From: Cohnella lubricantis | Lineage (GTDB): Bacteria > Bacillota > Bacilli > Paenibacillales > Paenibacillaceae | Length of the DNA stretch: 64,000 nucleotides | Assembly: GCF_014212015.1 (NCBI RefSeq) | Contig: NZ_JACJVN010000009.1 | Location: 21,867 to 85,866, forward strand | Reading direction: 5' to 3' | Part shown: positions 25,483-34,061 of the stretch, piece by piece | Layout: every line of letters begins with the position of its first letter | Position numbering within the stretch: position 1 is the stretch's first letter | The notes under the pieces: model-generated | The model's input: only the letters and a program-made list of their open reading frames with translations | What the model was told of the DNA's origin: nothing | The model's database searches: none | Position numbers and translations under genes: made by a program

Positions 25483-27891
25483 GTGGATCGTTCCGCAGAA
25501 TCGCTGGTTGCGCAGATGACGTTGGAGGAGAAGGCCGGTCTCTGTTCCGGAGCCGATTGGTGGACGACGAAGGGGATCGAGCGCCTAGGACTGGCGCCGA
25601 TCCGTGTGGCGGACGGTCCGCACGGCTTGCGGAAGCAGAAGCCGGGGGCGGCGATGGCGGGCAGCGAGCCGGCGACCTGCTTCCCGACCGCGGCAGGGCT
25701 CGCCGCTTCCTGGAGCCGCCAGCTGGCACGGGAGGTCGGCGCTGCACTCGGCGTCGAGAGCCGAGCGCAGGGCGTCGCCGTGCTGCTGGGCCCAGGCATC
25801 AATCTGAAGCGTTCCCCGCTGTGCGGCCGGAACTTTGAGTATTACGCCGAGGACCCTTATCTGTCCGGCATGCTGGCGGCCGCATTCATCGAAGGCGTGC
25901 AGTCCCAAGGCGTCGGCACGTCGCTGAAGCACTTCGCCGTCAACAATCAGGAGCATCTGCGCATGACGATCGACGCGGAGGTGGATGAGCGGGCGCTGCG
26001 CGAGCTGTATTTGACCGGCTTCGAGCTCGCGGTTAAGCACGGCCGGCCTTGGACGGTGATGGGCGCCTACAACCGCGTGAACGGCAGCTATGCTTGCGAG
26101 AACGACTATTTGCTGCGCGATATTCTGCGCGGCGAATGGGGATTCGAAGGCGCGGTCATGTCGGACTGGGGAGGGACGAATGACCGAGTGGCAGGACTGA
26201 GAGCAGGATTGGATCTGCAGATGCCGACCGGCTACGGTTATACTGACCGGGAGATCGTCGATGCCGTGAAGGAGGGCCGATTGGCGGAATCCGTATTGGA
26301 CGAATCGGCGGCGCGGATCGTCCGGCTGCTGCAGATGGGGGCCGCCTCTGCCGTCTTCGATAAGGACGCTCACCACCGGCTCGCGCGCAAGGCGGCAGCC
26401 CGCAGCATGGTGCTGCTGAAGAACGAAGGCGATCTGCTGCCGCTGCGCAAGACCGGCACGGTCGCGCTCATCGGCGAGTTCGCCGAGAAGCCGCGCTGCC
26501 AAGGCGCGGGCAGCTCGCTTGTCAACCCGACGCGGCTCGATACGGCGCGGGCAGCCTCGGCGTCCGATGCGGTATCCGGTCTGACCGTCCGTTACGCCAA
26601 GGGTTACGACTCGCGCTCCGCCGAGCCCGATCCGAAGCTCATCGCAGAAGCTTGCGAGCTGGCCCGCGGGGCGGACGCTGTCGTCATTCTGGCCGGGCTG
26701 CTCGAGACGGACGAGATGGAAGGCGCTGACCGCACGCATCTGGAGCTGCCGGCCGCGCACAACGAGCTGATCCGCCAAGTGGCGAAGGCGAATCCGCGCG
26801 TCGTGGTGGCGCTTAGCAATGGCGCCCCCGTCACGATGCCTTGGGCGGACGCTGTCCCGGCGATCTTGGAGACATATCTCGGGGGCCAAGCTGCCGGCAG
26901 CGCCTTGTGGGATGTCTTGCTCGGCGAAGAGAATCCGAGCGGGAAACTGGCGGAGACGTTCCCGCTGACGCTGGAAGACTGCGCGGCTACGCCGTTCTTC
27001 CCGATGGGACCGGACCTAGTGGAATACCGGGAGAGCATCTATGTCGGCTATCGCTACTACGATAAGGCGCGGCGCGATGTGCTTTACCCGTTCGGCCACG
27101 GGCTGTCTTATACGAAGTTCGAATATGCCGAGCTTCGGCTCAGCCGAAGGAGGATGACAGACACGGAGGAGCTGACCGTGTCTTGCAAGGTGAAGAACGC
27201 CGGCTCAAGAGCGGGAAGGGAGACCGTTCAGCTCTACGTGAAGGATGTTCAATCGACGATTTTCCGCCCGGAGCGGGAGTTGAAGGGGTTCGAGCAATTG
27301 GAGCTGGCGCCTGGCGAGGAGAAGTCCGTCACCTTAATGCTGGACCGAAGAGCGTTCGCCTATTACAATGTCGAGTTAAGAGATTGGCAGGTCGAGAGCG
27401 GCGAGTTCGAGATTCAGCTTGGCGCCTCCTCCCGGGATATCCGGCTGTCAGAGCGGGTTCACGTCGAGGCGGCCCAAACTTACGACGAGCGCCGCAACGA
27501 TCGCAGGGACGAACTTGCCGCCTATTACGATCTGTCCCGACTGCCTAGCGTTGACACGAAGACGTTCGCGGCGCTCTGCGGCCGGCCGATCGAAGCGGAC
27601 TTCCCGCCAAGCAAGCGGCGCTATCACCGCAATTCCACGATGATTGACATCCGCAGACATTGGATCGGACGCATCCTGATGAACCGGATGATGAAGGAAG
27701 TGGAGAAGGGCATGGCGGGCCAGGAAGAGAAGACGGTCGCGATGACGAAGGCGTTCATCCGGGAGCTTCCGCTGCGCAACCTGCCGATGATCTCGAACGG
27801 GATGTTCACGCCGCGGCTGGTGAGTGGGTTGATCGATCTGCTGAACGGCCGCATCGTGCGAAGCATCGGGCAATTCATCAAGAGAACATAG
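25483..27891 (+). CDS. Glycoside hydrolase family 3 (beta-glucosidase type)
   Basis: An 802-residue cytosolic enzyme. The N-terminal barrel carries KHFAVNNQE and the nucleophile Asp228 in VMSDWGGT; an alpha/beta sandwich follows (about 310-510), then a fibronectin-like domain (about 590-665, GRETVQLYVKDV and ERELKGFE), and an unusual helical C-terminal tail of about 100 residues (RILMNRMMKEVEKGM onward) seen in some clostridial and Paenibacillus GH3 proteins. It should release glucose or xylose from short beta-linked oligosaccharides. GTG 25483 is the start, since AGGGGGAG lies five bases before it; the open frame upstream has no ribosome site and codes poorly. A LysR gene follows 16 bases later. 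Confidence 0.92.
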   Translation: MDRSAESLVAQMTLEEKAGLCSGADWWTTKGIERLGLAPIRVADGPHGLRKQKPGAAMAGSEPATCFPTAAGLAASWSRQLAREVGAALGVESRAQGVAVLLGPGINLKRSPLCGRNFEYYAEDPYLSGMLAAAFIEGVQSQGVGTSLKHFAVNNQEHLRMTIDAEVDERALRELYLTGFELAVKHGRPWTVMGAYNRVNGSYACENDYLLRDILRGEWGFEGAVMSDWGGTNDRVAGLRAGLDLQMPTGYGYTDREIVDAVKEGRLAESVLDESAARIVRLLQMGAASAVFDKDAHHRLARKAAARSMVLLKNEGDLLPLRKTGTVALIGEFAEKPRCQGAGSSLVNPTRLDTARAASASDAVSGLTVRYAKGYDSRSAEPDPKLIAEACELARGADAVVILAGLLETDEMEGADRTHLELPAAHNELIRQVAKANPRVVVALSNGAPVTMPWADAVPAILETYLGGQAAGSALWDVLLGEENPSGKLAETFPLTLEDCAATPFFPMGPDLVEYRESIYVGYRYYDKARRDVLYPFGHGLSYTKFEYAELRLSRRRMTDTEELTVSCKVKNAGSRAGRETVQLYVKDVQSTIFRPERELKGFEQLELAPGEEKSVTLMLDRRAFAYYNVELRDWQVESGEFEIQLGASSRDIRLSERVHVEAAQTYDERRNDRRDELAAYYDLSRLPSVDTKTFAALCGRPIEADFPPSKRRYHRNSTMIDIRRHWIGRILMNRMMKEVEKGMAGQEEKTVAMTKAFIRELPLRNLPMISNGMFTPRLVSGLIDLLNGRIVRSIGQFIKRT

Positions 27892-27907
27892 AAGGGGAGA
27901 GAAGTTC

Positions 27908-28810
27908 TTGACGCTCCAGCAATTGAAGTATGTCATCGAGGTAGCGAAGCGGGGCTCCATGAACGAAGCGGCGAAGCGGCTGTTCATCTCGCAGCCGAGC
28001 CTCTCGAACGCGATCCGGGATCTGGAGGAAGAGATCGGGATCATCATCTTCGAACGGACGAACAAAGGGATTACAATGTCTTCGGAGGGTGCCGAATTCC
28101 TCGGCTATGCCAGGCAGGTCATCGAGCAGGCGGAGCTTCTAGAGGGCCGTTATCTGAACGCGAAGCCGGCGCCGCAGCATTTCTCCGTCTCGACCCAGCA
28201 CTATGCGTTCGCGGTGAACGCGTTCGTCAATCTGGTACGCGAGCATGGGCATGACGAGTACGAGCTGGCCCTTCGGGAGACGAAGACGCACGAGATTATC
28301 CAAGACGTGAAGAGTCAGCGAAGCGAGATCGGGATTCTCTACTTGAACGAGTTCAACAGCAAGGTCATGAACCGGATGCTGCGCGACGCGAATCTGAAGT
28401 TCAACCACCTTTTCACAGCCGAGCCTCATGTGTTCATCAGCATCTACAATCCGCTCGCGAAGCAGTCGGTCGTGACGATCGATCAACTGCAGGATTACCC
28501 TTACCTCTCCTTCGAGCAGGGGGAGTACAACTCGTTCCACTTCGCCGAGGAGATTCTAAGTACGTTATCGCATCCCAAGAGCATTCGGGTCAACGACCGC
28601 GCGACGTTGTTCAACCTTCTGATTGGATTGAACGGCTATACGATCTCCACCGGCGTGCTCAGTTCGGATCTGAACGGCAACGAGATTATCCCGGTGCCGC
28701 TCGAATGCGAGGAATCGATCCATGTCGGCTGGATCAGCCACAAGGAAGCGGCGTTGTCGCAGCTGGCCCAAGCTTATGTGGAAGAGCTGAAGCGGGCGAT
28801 CGCGCCGTGA
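27908..28810 (+). CDS. LysR-family transcriptional regulator
   Basis: A 300-residue regulator: N-terminal winged helix (residues 1-60; MTLQQLKYVIEVAKRGSMNE, AKRLFISQPSLSNAIRDLEE) and a periplasmic-binding-like effector domain from about 90. The start is TTG 27908 with GGGGAG eight bases upstream. Only 16 bases separate it from the GH3 gene, so the two are likely cotranscribed. LysR proteins usually control a neighbour, making the GH3 gene a possible target, but the tail resembles the CysB/CmbR group (YPYLSFEQGEYNSFHFAEEI), which often controls sulphur genes, so control elsewhere is equally possible. Confidence 0.92.
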   Translation: MTLQQLKYVIEVAKRGSMNEAAKRLFISQPSLSNAIRDLEEEIGIIIFERTNKGITMSSEGAEFLGYARQVIEQAELLEGRYLNAKPAPQHFSVSTQHYAFAVNAFVNLVREHGHDEYELALRETKTHEIIQDVKSQRSEIGILYLNEFNSKVMNRMLRDANLKFNHLFTAEPHVFISIYNPLAKQSVVTIDQLQDYPYLSFEQGEYNSFHFAEEILSTLSHPKSIRVNDRATLFNLLIGLNGYTISTGVLSSDLNGNEIIPVPLECEESIHVGWISHKEAALSQLAQAYVEELKRAIAP

Positions 28811-28819
28811 GATCGACGT

Positions 28820-29551
28820 CTAATCGTCTTTTCGCCTAGCCGATTCGCCCCACGTCTCGCTCCCGTCCGGCGTCGGTTCGAAGAGATGGCTGATAGACGC
28901 TTCTTGGATGTCCTCGTATTCCTCGCGGTCCGCAGACACGTCGATCCATTGCTGCGGAGCGTCGGTGAGTGGTCTGCGCCTTAGCATCGCATTCATCCAG
29001 ACCACGAATTCGGCCCGGGATACGGCGATATGCTCATCATGCACACCATGCGCGTCTTGCGGGACCTGTTCGTCATGGATTGAAGCCGAGCGCCCGTTCA
29101 TGATCGATAACGCTTCGGTCTCACTGCCAAGCAGGCGGCCGAAGACGATGGTCAGCTCGCGGAACGTCACCGCCCGATTCGGCTCGAAGGCCCCGCCCGG
29201 TTCGCCTGCCATTAGCCGCATTCGATAGGCTTTAGCGATGGCCGAACTCGCCCAGTGGCCGGCCTCGACATCCGTGAACGCCGGTGCGGAGCCGATCTCT
29301 TCCCGCTGCACTGCCCGTGCCAGTGCGCTGGCAAGCTCCGCGCGGGACAGCGGACGGTCGGGCTTGAACGTGCCATCGGAGTAACCGGCCATATACGCTT
29401 CATGCGATATGCCAGCTGGTTCGGCATCGGCTGGAGCAACTGATGACGCAGATGAGGGAGCTGCTGGAGCTGGTCGCGCATCCATAGCTCCGAACAGAAC
29501 GATCCCAGCCACCACAAAACGAAGTGCGGTTATTCCCGTTTGCCGGATCAT
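28820..29551 (-). CDS. Small secreted SLH-domain protein
   Basis: A 243-residue exported protein. Signal peptide MIRQTGITALRFVVAGIVLFG with cleavage near APAAPSS, an Ala/Pro/Ser-rich spacer, then two clear SLH repeats (YMAGYSDGTFKPDRPLSRAE; FTDVEAGHWASSAIAKAYRM with GAFEPNRAVTFRE) and a more degenerate third one near residue 170. The C-terminus is strongly charged (ESARRKDD). There is no other domain, so it probably decorates or competes for the wall polymer. AGGGGGGG lies seven bases before ATG. It lies downstream of the Tyr/Pro-rich gene on the same strand. Confidence 0.82.
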   Translation of the reverse strand: MIRQTGITALRFVVAGIVLFGAMDARPAPAAPSSASSVAPADAEPAGISHEAYMAGYSDGTFKPDRPLSRAELASALARAVQREEIGSAPAFTDVEAGHWASSAIAKAYRMRLMAGEPGGAFEPNRAVTFRELTIVFGRLLGSETEALSIMNGRSASIHDEQVPQDAHGVHDEHIAVSRAEFVVWMNAMLRRRPLTDAPQQWIDVSADREEYEDIQEASISHLFEPTPDGSETWGESARRKDD

Positions 29552-29632
29552 CGGCTGTCCCCCCCCTCGGCACGTGTTAGGGTTGGTGTGATACGAATAG
29601 TATACTTATATTAATCTATATGCCAAGATGTA

Positions 29633-30001
29633 TCAATCAAGTTTTGGACGGCGGCCGGGCGGCGGAGGCGGTGGAGGCGGCGGAGGCGGCGGAGGGGGAG
29701 CAACCGGAGGCGCAGGAGCAACCGGGGGCGTCGGCGGAATCGACGGACCGGGCTGCGCCCAATTCAGTGGCAATGCCGCGTATGACGGAACCGGCGGATA
29801 CGTTGAATAAGCTAGATGCGACGAATAAGTCGAGAATGGCGAGGACATCGAAGGCAGCGAAGACGAATACGGCGAGGATAGCGGATAAAGCGGATGCTGC
29901 GAGATATGCGAATACGGCGGATACAGCGAGTAAGGCGAATACAGCGAATATGGTAAATAGGGCAAATACGTCGAATATGGCGAGTACGTCGAATAGAGCA
30001 T
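29633..30001 (-). CDS. Tyr/Ser/Pro-rich low-complexity protein (possible spore or surface protein)
   Basis: A 122-residue protein of no recognised family. Residues 1-75 are built from degenerate Tyr-Ser/Pro units (YSPYSTYLPYLPYSLYSPYS), followed by NWAQPGPSIPPTPPVAP and a tract of about 14 consecutive prolines ending GRRPKLD. It is called on this strand because AAGGAGG lies exactly six bases before ATG 30001, whereas the overlapping plus-strand frames (one of them glycine-rich) have no ribosome site. The coding DNA is a triplet-rich simple repeat prone to length change. Tyr-rich repeat proteins in spore formers are often coat or crust proteins cross-linked through tyrosine; that link is an inference only. 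Confidence 0.6.
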   Translation of the reverse strand: MLYSTYSPYSTYLPYLPYSLYSPYSLYPPYSHISQHPLYPLSSPYSSSLPSMSSPFSTYSSHLAYSTYPPVPSYAALPLNWAQPGPSIPPTPPVAPAPPVAPPPPPPPPPPPPPPGRRPKLD

Positions 30002-30125
30002 GGCGTTCCTCCTTGGGCGGCGATGGTTCAATTTATTAAGGAGACGCCGCGTTGGTGAAGGCGGTCCAGACACAAGCGTGATAGAATGGAGATTAGCGGT
30101 TCAATAGCCGAAGGAGGGGTAACGA

Positions 30126-30533
30126 ATGGTCCGATTGCATGAATCCAAGATGCTGAGAGTGGTGATCGAGCGGCAGCCCGACGAGGTGTACGAGTATGCG
30201 GTCAATCCGGAGCGTCTGCCCGAATGGGCGGCGTCATTCGCCTTGGCCGTCCGCAAGGAAGGGGACGAGTGGATCGTCGACACCCCGGAAGGGCCGATGA
30301 AGGTCGAGTTCGCAGAGCGCAATGCATACGGGATATTGGACCATTACGTGACCGTCGCTCCGGGGATTCGGGTGCTCAATCCGATGCGGGTCATCCCGAA
30401 CGGCATGGGCAGCGAAGTGATCTTCACGTTCTTCAAGCCCGACGAGATGCCGATGGAGCAGTTCGAGCTGGAGGCTGCCAACGTCTTGCAAGATCTGCAT
30501 TCTTTAAAAAGAGTATTGGAACAGCAGCGGTAA
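30126..30533 (+). CDS. SRPBCC-superfamily protein
   Basis: A 135-residue cytosolic protein with the START/polyketide-cyclase fold pattern: an N-terminal strand ending in ERQPDEVYEYAVNPERLPEWAA (helix after the first strand), alternating strands (MKVEFAERNAYGILDHYVTV) and a long C-terminal helix (EQFELEAANVLQDLHSLKRV). Such proteins bind a hydrophobic ligand in a cavity; the ligand here is unknown. GAAGGAGGGG lies six bases before ATG. It is a single gene with its own terminator; a TAGAAT at 30082-30087 may be its -10. Confidence 0.8.
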   Translation: MVRLHESKMLRVVIERQPDEVYEYAVNPERLPEWAASFALAVRKEGDEWIVDTPEGPMKVEFAERNAYGILDHYVTVAPGIRVLNPMRVIPNGMGSEVIFTFFKPDEMPMEQFELEAANVLQDLHSLKRVLEQQR

Positions 30534-30548
30534 TCTCCGCTTTCTTCC

Positions 30549-30580
30549 AGCCGTCCGCCTAACTGCGGACGGCTTTTCTC
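30549..30580 (+). terminator. Rho-independent terminator after the SRPBCC gene
   Basis: AGCCGTCCGC (30549-30558) pairs perfectly with GCGGACGGCT (30565-30574), followed by TTTCTC. Confidence 0.92.
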
Positions 30581-30623
30581 TATGCTGCCTTAGCGCTCCT
30601 GACAGCAATATAGCCCCGTGGAA

Positions 30624-31241
30624 TTAGAGACGAGCGAACCGTTGCTCCGTCTTCTTCAGCAAGGCGGTACGGGTCTCCAGGCTGCGGCTTTCCATTCCTG
30701 AGTAGTTGTACCAGCGCAGTTTGTGAATGCCCATCTTGCGGAACGTGCCCCGGAACAATATTTTCGTCACCGGGCTGCTGAAGATCAGCTTGTAGAAGAA
30801 GGTCGGAGTGGCCATGACAGTCAATAGGGACACGCCTTCGAGCCTGGTCAGCTTCGATACGAACGGCCGTCCGGGCTTCACTTCCTCGTAGATGATTCCT
30901 TTCACGAACACTTTGTCGATAAAGCCCTTCATCAGGGCGGGCATCGCCTCCCACCAGATCGGGAAGAGGAAGACGAGGTGATCCGCTTCGAACAGCCGGC
31001 GCTGGTAGTCTGCGACAAGCGGATCCAGCGTCTTCTTCTGCCGCCATGCGGCAAGCTCTTCCGCCGACAGCACGGGATTAAAGCCGTCCGCTCGGGGATC
31101 GATGAGATCCGCTTCGTGGCCGGCTTGCCGAAGTCCGCGCAGTACGGCGGCGAGCAGAGCAGCCGAATAGCTGCGGCGGTGCGGGACGTTCTCCGAAGCC
31201 TCCGCTCCGTAAGGATGGTCGAAGATGATGGCGACTTTCAT
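30624..31241 (-). CDS. NAD(P)H dehydrogenase (quinone)/flavodoxin-fold oxidoreductase
   Basis: A 205-residue flavoprotein of the NQO1/KefF/MdaB family, which reduces quinones or related electrophiles with NAD(P)H. The first strand and FMN loop read MKVAIIFDHPYGAEAS; the FLFPIWWEAMPALMKGFIDK stretch (about residues 92-111) is the classic motif of the family. ATG 31241 has GAAGGAGTG four to six bases upstream. It is divergent from a MarR regulator, with inverted repeats in between, so it is probably induced by the compounds it reduces. Confidence 0.88.
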   Translation of the reverse strand: MKVAIIFDHPYGAEASENVPHRRSYSAALLAAVLRGLRQAGHEADLIDPRADGFNPVLSAEELAAWRQKKTLDPLVADYQRRLFEADHLVFLFPIWWEAMPALMKGFIDKVFVKGIIYEEVKPGRPFVSKLTRLEGVSLLTVMATPTFFYKLIFSSPVTKILFRGTFRKMGIHKLRWYNYSGMESRSLETRTALLKKTEQRFARL

Positions 31242-31288
31242 GGGATCACTCCTTCGTTGGTTTCGCATGAGATTATAATGTTTGCTTT

Positions 31289-31342
31289 GAAACCAAAATA
31301 GCACTATGGTTTCCTGGTTGTCAATAATGTTTCTTTTGAAAC
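31289..31342. promoter_or_regulatory. Two MarR-type operator candidates in a divergent spacer
   Basis: GAAACCA (31289-31295) and TGGTTTC (31307-31313) are perfect inverted half-sites with 11 bases between; GTTTCTTTTGAAAC (31329-31342) repeats the same GTTTC/GAAAC half-site with a 4-base centre. The first lies upstream of the flavoprotein -10 (TATAAT on the minus strand, 31277-31272), the second covers the -35 of the MarR gene. Confidence 0.7.
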
Positions 31343-31365
31343 TTAAAATAGATTTGTGCTATACT
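31336..31365 (+). promoter_or_regulatory. SigA promoter of the MarR gene
   Basis: TTGAAA (31336-31341), 18 bases, TATACT (31360-31365). The -35 is inside the second inverted repeat, consistent with self-repression. Confidence 0.75.
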
Positions 31366-31401
31366 GGCGTTAGATGTATGTAGAAGGGGTTAGGGGATAA
31401 G

Positions 31402-32061
31402 ATGAGCGATCGTTCCGAACGGGATGTACTGATTCAGCGGATGCTGGAGCTGTCGGCGGAGATGCAGCGCAAGTTCCAGGCCGTGGACGACGAAGAGCAT
31501 AGATGGCTGATCGATCATTGCGAGACGCAGGCAGCCGGCAAGGTTCTCCGCGACATGAGCGTTATGATGCTCGATATCGTGGACGCCGTCGGGAAGCTTC
31601 AGCCGGTCAACGGCATCACCATCTCGAAGCGATTCGGCATTCCGAAGGGCAGCGTGTCCAAGCAAACCCGCAGGCTGGTGGATATGCAGGTTCTTCAGAC
31701 GCAGCTTCATCCCGGCAACAAGAAAGAGATTTATTTCAGTCTGACCGAGGTTGGGGACGAGATCTATCGGCTGCATGAAGCGCTCCACCGGCAGATCTAC
31801 ATCGGAGCGCGGAAGTTCCTGGAACGGTATAGCAACGAGGAGCTTCGGTTCTTGGCTGATTGTTACCAAGATACGCTGCAAGCTTCCTGGCTTCAGACGG
31901 AAGAACCGGTGTCGAAGGCAACATCGGCTGTATCGGATAGAGGAGACCTGCAGGAGATTCAAGACATGCTGAAGTCGATAGACGCTGCGCAACTGCGGCA
32001 AGTGAAGGCAATTCTGAAGGTAATGTTCTTCACTTCGTTCGAGGAGGATCGCGATGATTGA
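31402..32061 (+). CDS. MarR-family transcriptional regulator
   Basis: A 219-residue regulator with the MarR winged helix at about residues 60-130 (GITISKRFGIPKGSVSKQTRRLVDMQVLQT, quoted across the recognition helix, then the wing HPGNKKEIYFSLTEVGDE). The C-terminal 60 residues are longer than in typical MarR proteins and may help dimerise. Ribosome site AGGGGATA lies seven bases before ATG. Divergent to the flavodoxin-fold oxidoreductase, with matching inverted repeats; probably a ligand-released repressor of both. Its last eight bases overlap the ROK gene, so the two are coupled. Confidence 0.88.
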   Translation: MSDRSERDVLIQRMLELSAEMQRKFQAVDDEEHRWLIDHCETQAAGKVLRDMSVMMLDIVDAVGKLQPVNGITISKRFGIPKGSVSKQTRRLVDMQVLQTQLHPGNKKEIYFSLTEVGDEIYRLHEALHRQIYIGARKFLERYSNEELRFLADCYQDTLQASWLQTEEPVSKATSAVSDRGDLQEIQDMLKSIDAAQLRQVKAILKVMFFTSFEEDRDD

Positions 32062-33259
32062 CCAACGGAGCCATCGGCTGCCATCGCCGAAGCGTATGGT
32101 CTATTTCGATATCGCTGAGCGAGGGACCGTGTCCAAGGCGGAGCTGCTCGGCCGCTTCTCGCTGTCGGGCACTTCGATGACAAGGCTGCTCGAGGAGATG
32201 ACGGCGGAGGGGCTGATTCTAGCTTCGGGCTTCGGACCTTCGAGCGGAGGCCGGCGGCCGATTCTGTATGAGACGAATCCGGCGTTCGGCTATTTTTGCG
32301 GATTAGAGATCTCTCGGTTCCATTCGGCGCTCGGCTTGTTCGATATGCGAATGAACCCGCTGTCGTTCGTCCGCTGGCGGATGGACGAGAAGATGACGCC
32401 GCAGGCGCTCGCGGATCGGGTCGCCGGCGCTGTGCAGGCCGCGCTTCGGGAGCAGGGGATCAAGCAAGAGCAAGTGCTTGGCTTCGGCATCGGCTCCGTC
32501 GGTCCGCTAGACCGAGAGAGCGGAATCATTCTGCAGCCGCTGCACTTCCCGGCCCCAGGCTGGGCGAACGTCCCGATCTGCCGGCTGATCGAGGAGCGAA
32601 CAGGCTTCGCTGCCCAGTTGGACAATGGCGCGAACACAGCGCTGATAGGCGAACATTGGTCGATGCGCAGCGCCAATCCGCAGCACATGCTGTACGTGCA
32701 TACCGGCGTCGGCTTGCGATCTGCTATGATGTCCTACGGCCAGATCATCTATGGCTCCGTCGATATGGAGGGGGCCATCGGGCAGATGATCGTTCAGTCG
32801 GACGGACCGCAGCTGTACGATGGGAGCAACTTCGGCGCGTTGGAAGCCTACGTGTCCGTGCAGGCGTTGGAGAAGCGAGCGCAAACCCACGCAATCATGG
32901 GCGCGAGCCCTCTGACGGAGCTGTTCGGCGTCCAGCCGGAGCAGATTCGCTACGACCTGCTGCTTGAAGCGCTCCGGCAGGAGCATCCTTACGCGATGGA
33001 GCTGTTCCAGCAGGGGGCGTCGTTCTTTGGCATCGGGCTGGCCAATATGATCAACATGCTGCATCCGGAGATTGTCATCGTCGGCGGCACGCTCATTCAA
33101 TCGCACGAGATGTTCCTCCGGACAGCCATCGATATCGCGCGCAAGAATACTTACTATCATCCGCAGTACCAGCCCGTCTTCTCCGAAGGCGAGCTGAAGG
33201 AAGACGCGGTCGCCACCGGTGCCGCGCTAATGATGTGGAAGCAGCTGGAACTGCGCTAA
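32054..33259 (+). CDS. ROK-family transcriptional repressor (NagC/XylR-like)
   Basis: A 401-residue protein: N-terminal winged helix (residues about 10-75; KAELLGRFSLSGTSMTRLLE) followed by a ROK sugar-kinase-like domain. Two usual ROK features are missing: the phosphate-binding DxGxT loop is replaced by GLEISRFHSALGLFD, and the zinc motif CxCGxxGCxE is replaced by LYDGSNFGALEAY, with Gln in place of the zinc histidine. It is therefore expected to bind a sugar and DNA but not to phosphorylate. GGAGG lies about eight bases before ATG, inside the MarR gene. The target is not evident; the gene reads into a strong convergent hairpin. Confidence 0.87.
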   Translation: MIDQRSHRLPSPKRMVYFDIAERGTVSKAELLGRFSLSGTSMTRLLEEMTAEGLILASGFGPSSGGRRPILYETNPAFGYFCGLEISRFHSALGLFDMRMNPLSFVRWRMDEKMTPQALADRVAGAVQAALREQGIKQEQVLGFGIGSVGPLDRESGIILQPLHFPAPGWANVPICRLIEERTGFAAQLDNGANTALIGEHWSMRSANPQHMLYVHTGVGLRSAMMSYGQIIYGSVDMEGAIGQMIVQSDGPQLYDGSNFGALEAYVSVQALEKRAQTHAIMGASPLTELFGVQPEQIRYDLLLEALRQEHPYAMELFQQGASFFGIGLANMINMLHPEIVIVGGTLIQSHEMFLRTAIDIARKNTYYHPQYQPVFSEGELKEDAVATGAALMMWKQLELR

Positions 33260-33333
33260 GGCGCGCTGTAACCCGCAAAAGTCGGGCACAGATCCCGCCC
33301 GCGCACCGCCTGCACGCAGCGCGCGCAGCAACA

Positions 33334-33369
33334 AGCCCGGCCAAGCGTCCAAGGACGCCGGGCCGGGCT
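33334..33369. terminator. Strong hairpin between convergent genes
   Basis: AGCCCGGCC (33334-33342) pairs with GGCCGGGCT (33361-33369), and GCGTCC with GGACGC inside. No T-run, but it separates the ROK gene from the convergent membrane protein gene. 33260-33333 holds nothing else I can name. Confidence 0.6.
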
Positions 33370-33388
33370 GTGTGTTGCTGCACCGAGC

Positions 33389-33919
33389 CTATTCCCAAGG
33401 CTGCGATGCGGCGTAGTCCTTCTTCTTCCGCAGGAAGAGGAAGCCGATACCGGCAGCCGCGACGGCCAGCGCGAGCAAGTGTCTCATGCCGGAGAAGCGC
33501 TCCAGCAAGGCGCTGAGGCCGAACACCGCGAAGAACAGCACCGACAGCGTCGTCAGAATGCCGATCGGGATGAGCAGCCATCGGTTGCGGCTGCCGAACA
33601 GATACAGCTCGAGCAACCCGACCGCAGGCGCAAGGATGAAGCCCGGCCACATGACCGACCAGCTGCCCGACAGCGAAGCGATCTGGCAGACGATGCCGAC
33701 GGTCATGACGACGCCTCCGGGCACGAGCAGCCCGACGCCTCTCTGGTTCAGGAAGAAGTACAGCCAGTGGAAGAACACGCCGACCGGAATGACGAACAGC
33801 GTCGGCCAGAAGTGCGCGAAGATCGAGCCGACCGACCAAGAGAAATCCGCATGGACGGCGATCACGACCGCCAGCAGAAGCAGCAGGAAGCCTGTCAGGG
33901 CGTTCCGATGAACTCGCAT
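33389..33919 (-). CDS. Membrane protein of unknown function
   Basis: A 176-residue protein with about five helices: ALTGFLLLLLAVVIAVHA (residues 7-24), FWPTLFVIPVGVFFHWLYFFL, VGLLVPGGVVMTVGIVCQI, WPGFILAPAVGLLELYLF and ILTTLSVLFFAVFGLSALL, ending with a basic tail (FLFLRKKKDY). It resembles the small membrane proteins related to LiaF/DUF5668 N-terminal parts, without enough evidence to name it. GAGAGGTG lies six bases before ATG. It is a single gene. Confidence 0.75.
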   Translation of the reverse strand: MRVHRNALTGFLLLLLAVVIAVHADFSWSVGSIFAHFWPTLFVIPVGVFFHWLYFFLNQRGVGLLVPGGVVMTVGIVCQIASLSGSWSVMWPGFILAPAVGLLELYLFGSRNRWLLIPIGILTTLSVLFFAVFGLSALLERFSGMRHLLALAVAAAGIGFLFLRKKKDYAASQPWE

Positions 33920-34061
33920 ATTTTCACCTCTCCGTAACTATTCTTTATATTCTAAAGCATACTCTAATAGTGAGAGGTTTACCCCCTGCTGCGGGGTAGT
34001 TGGAAACTCGACTAAGGTCGGGGACTTCCGGCGGAGCCGGCAGCGTCAGAGTTCAGCGCAA

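Noticed and set aside
29628..29810. Glycine-rich plus-strand frame (60 codons) at the triplet repeat
   Set aside because: No ribosome site, whereas the opposite strand has AAGGAGG at ideal spacing. Kept only as an alternative.
29640..30000. CRISPR-like or satellite repeat
   Set aside because: The repeats are 3- and 9-base coding units without constant repeat and unique spacers.
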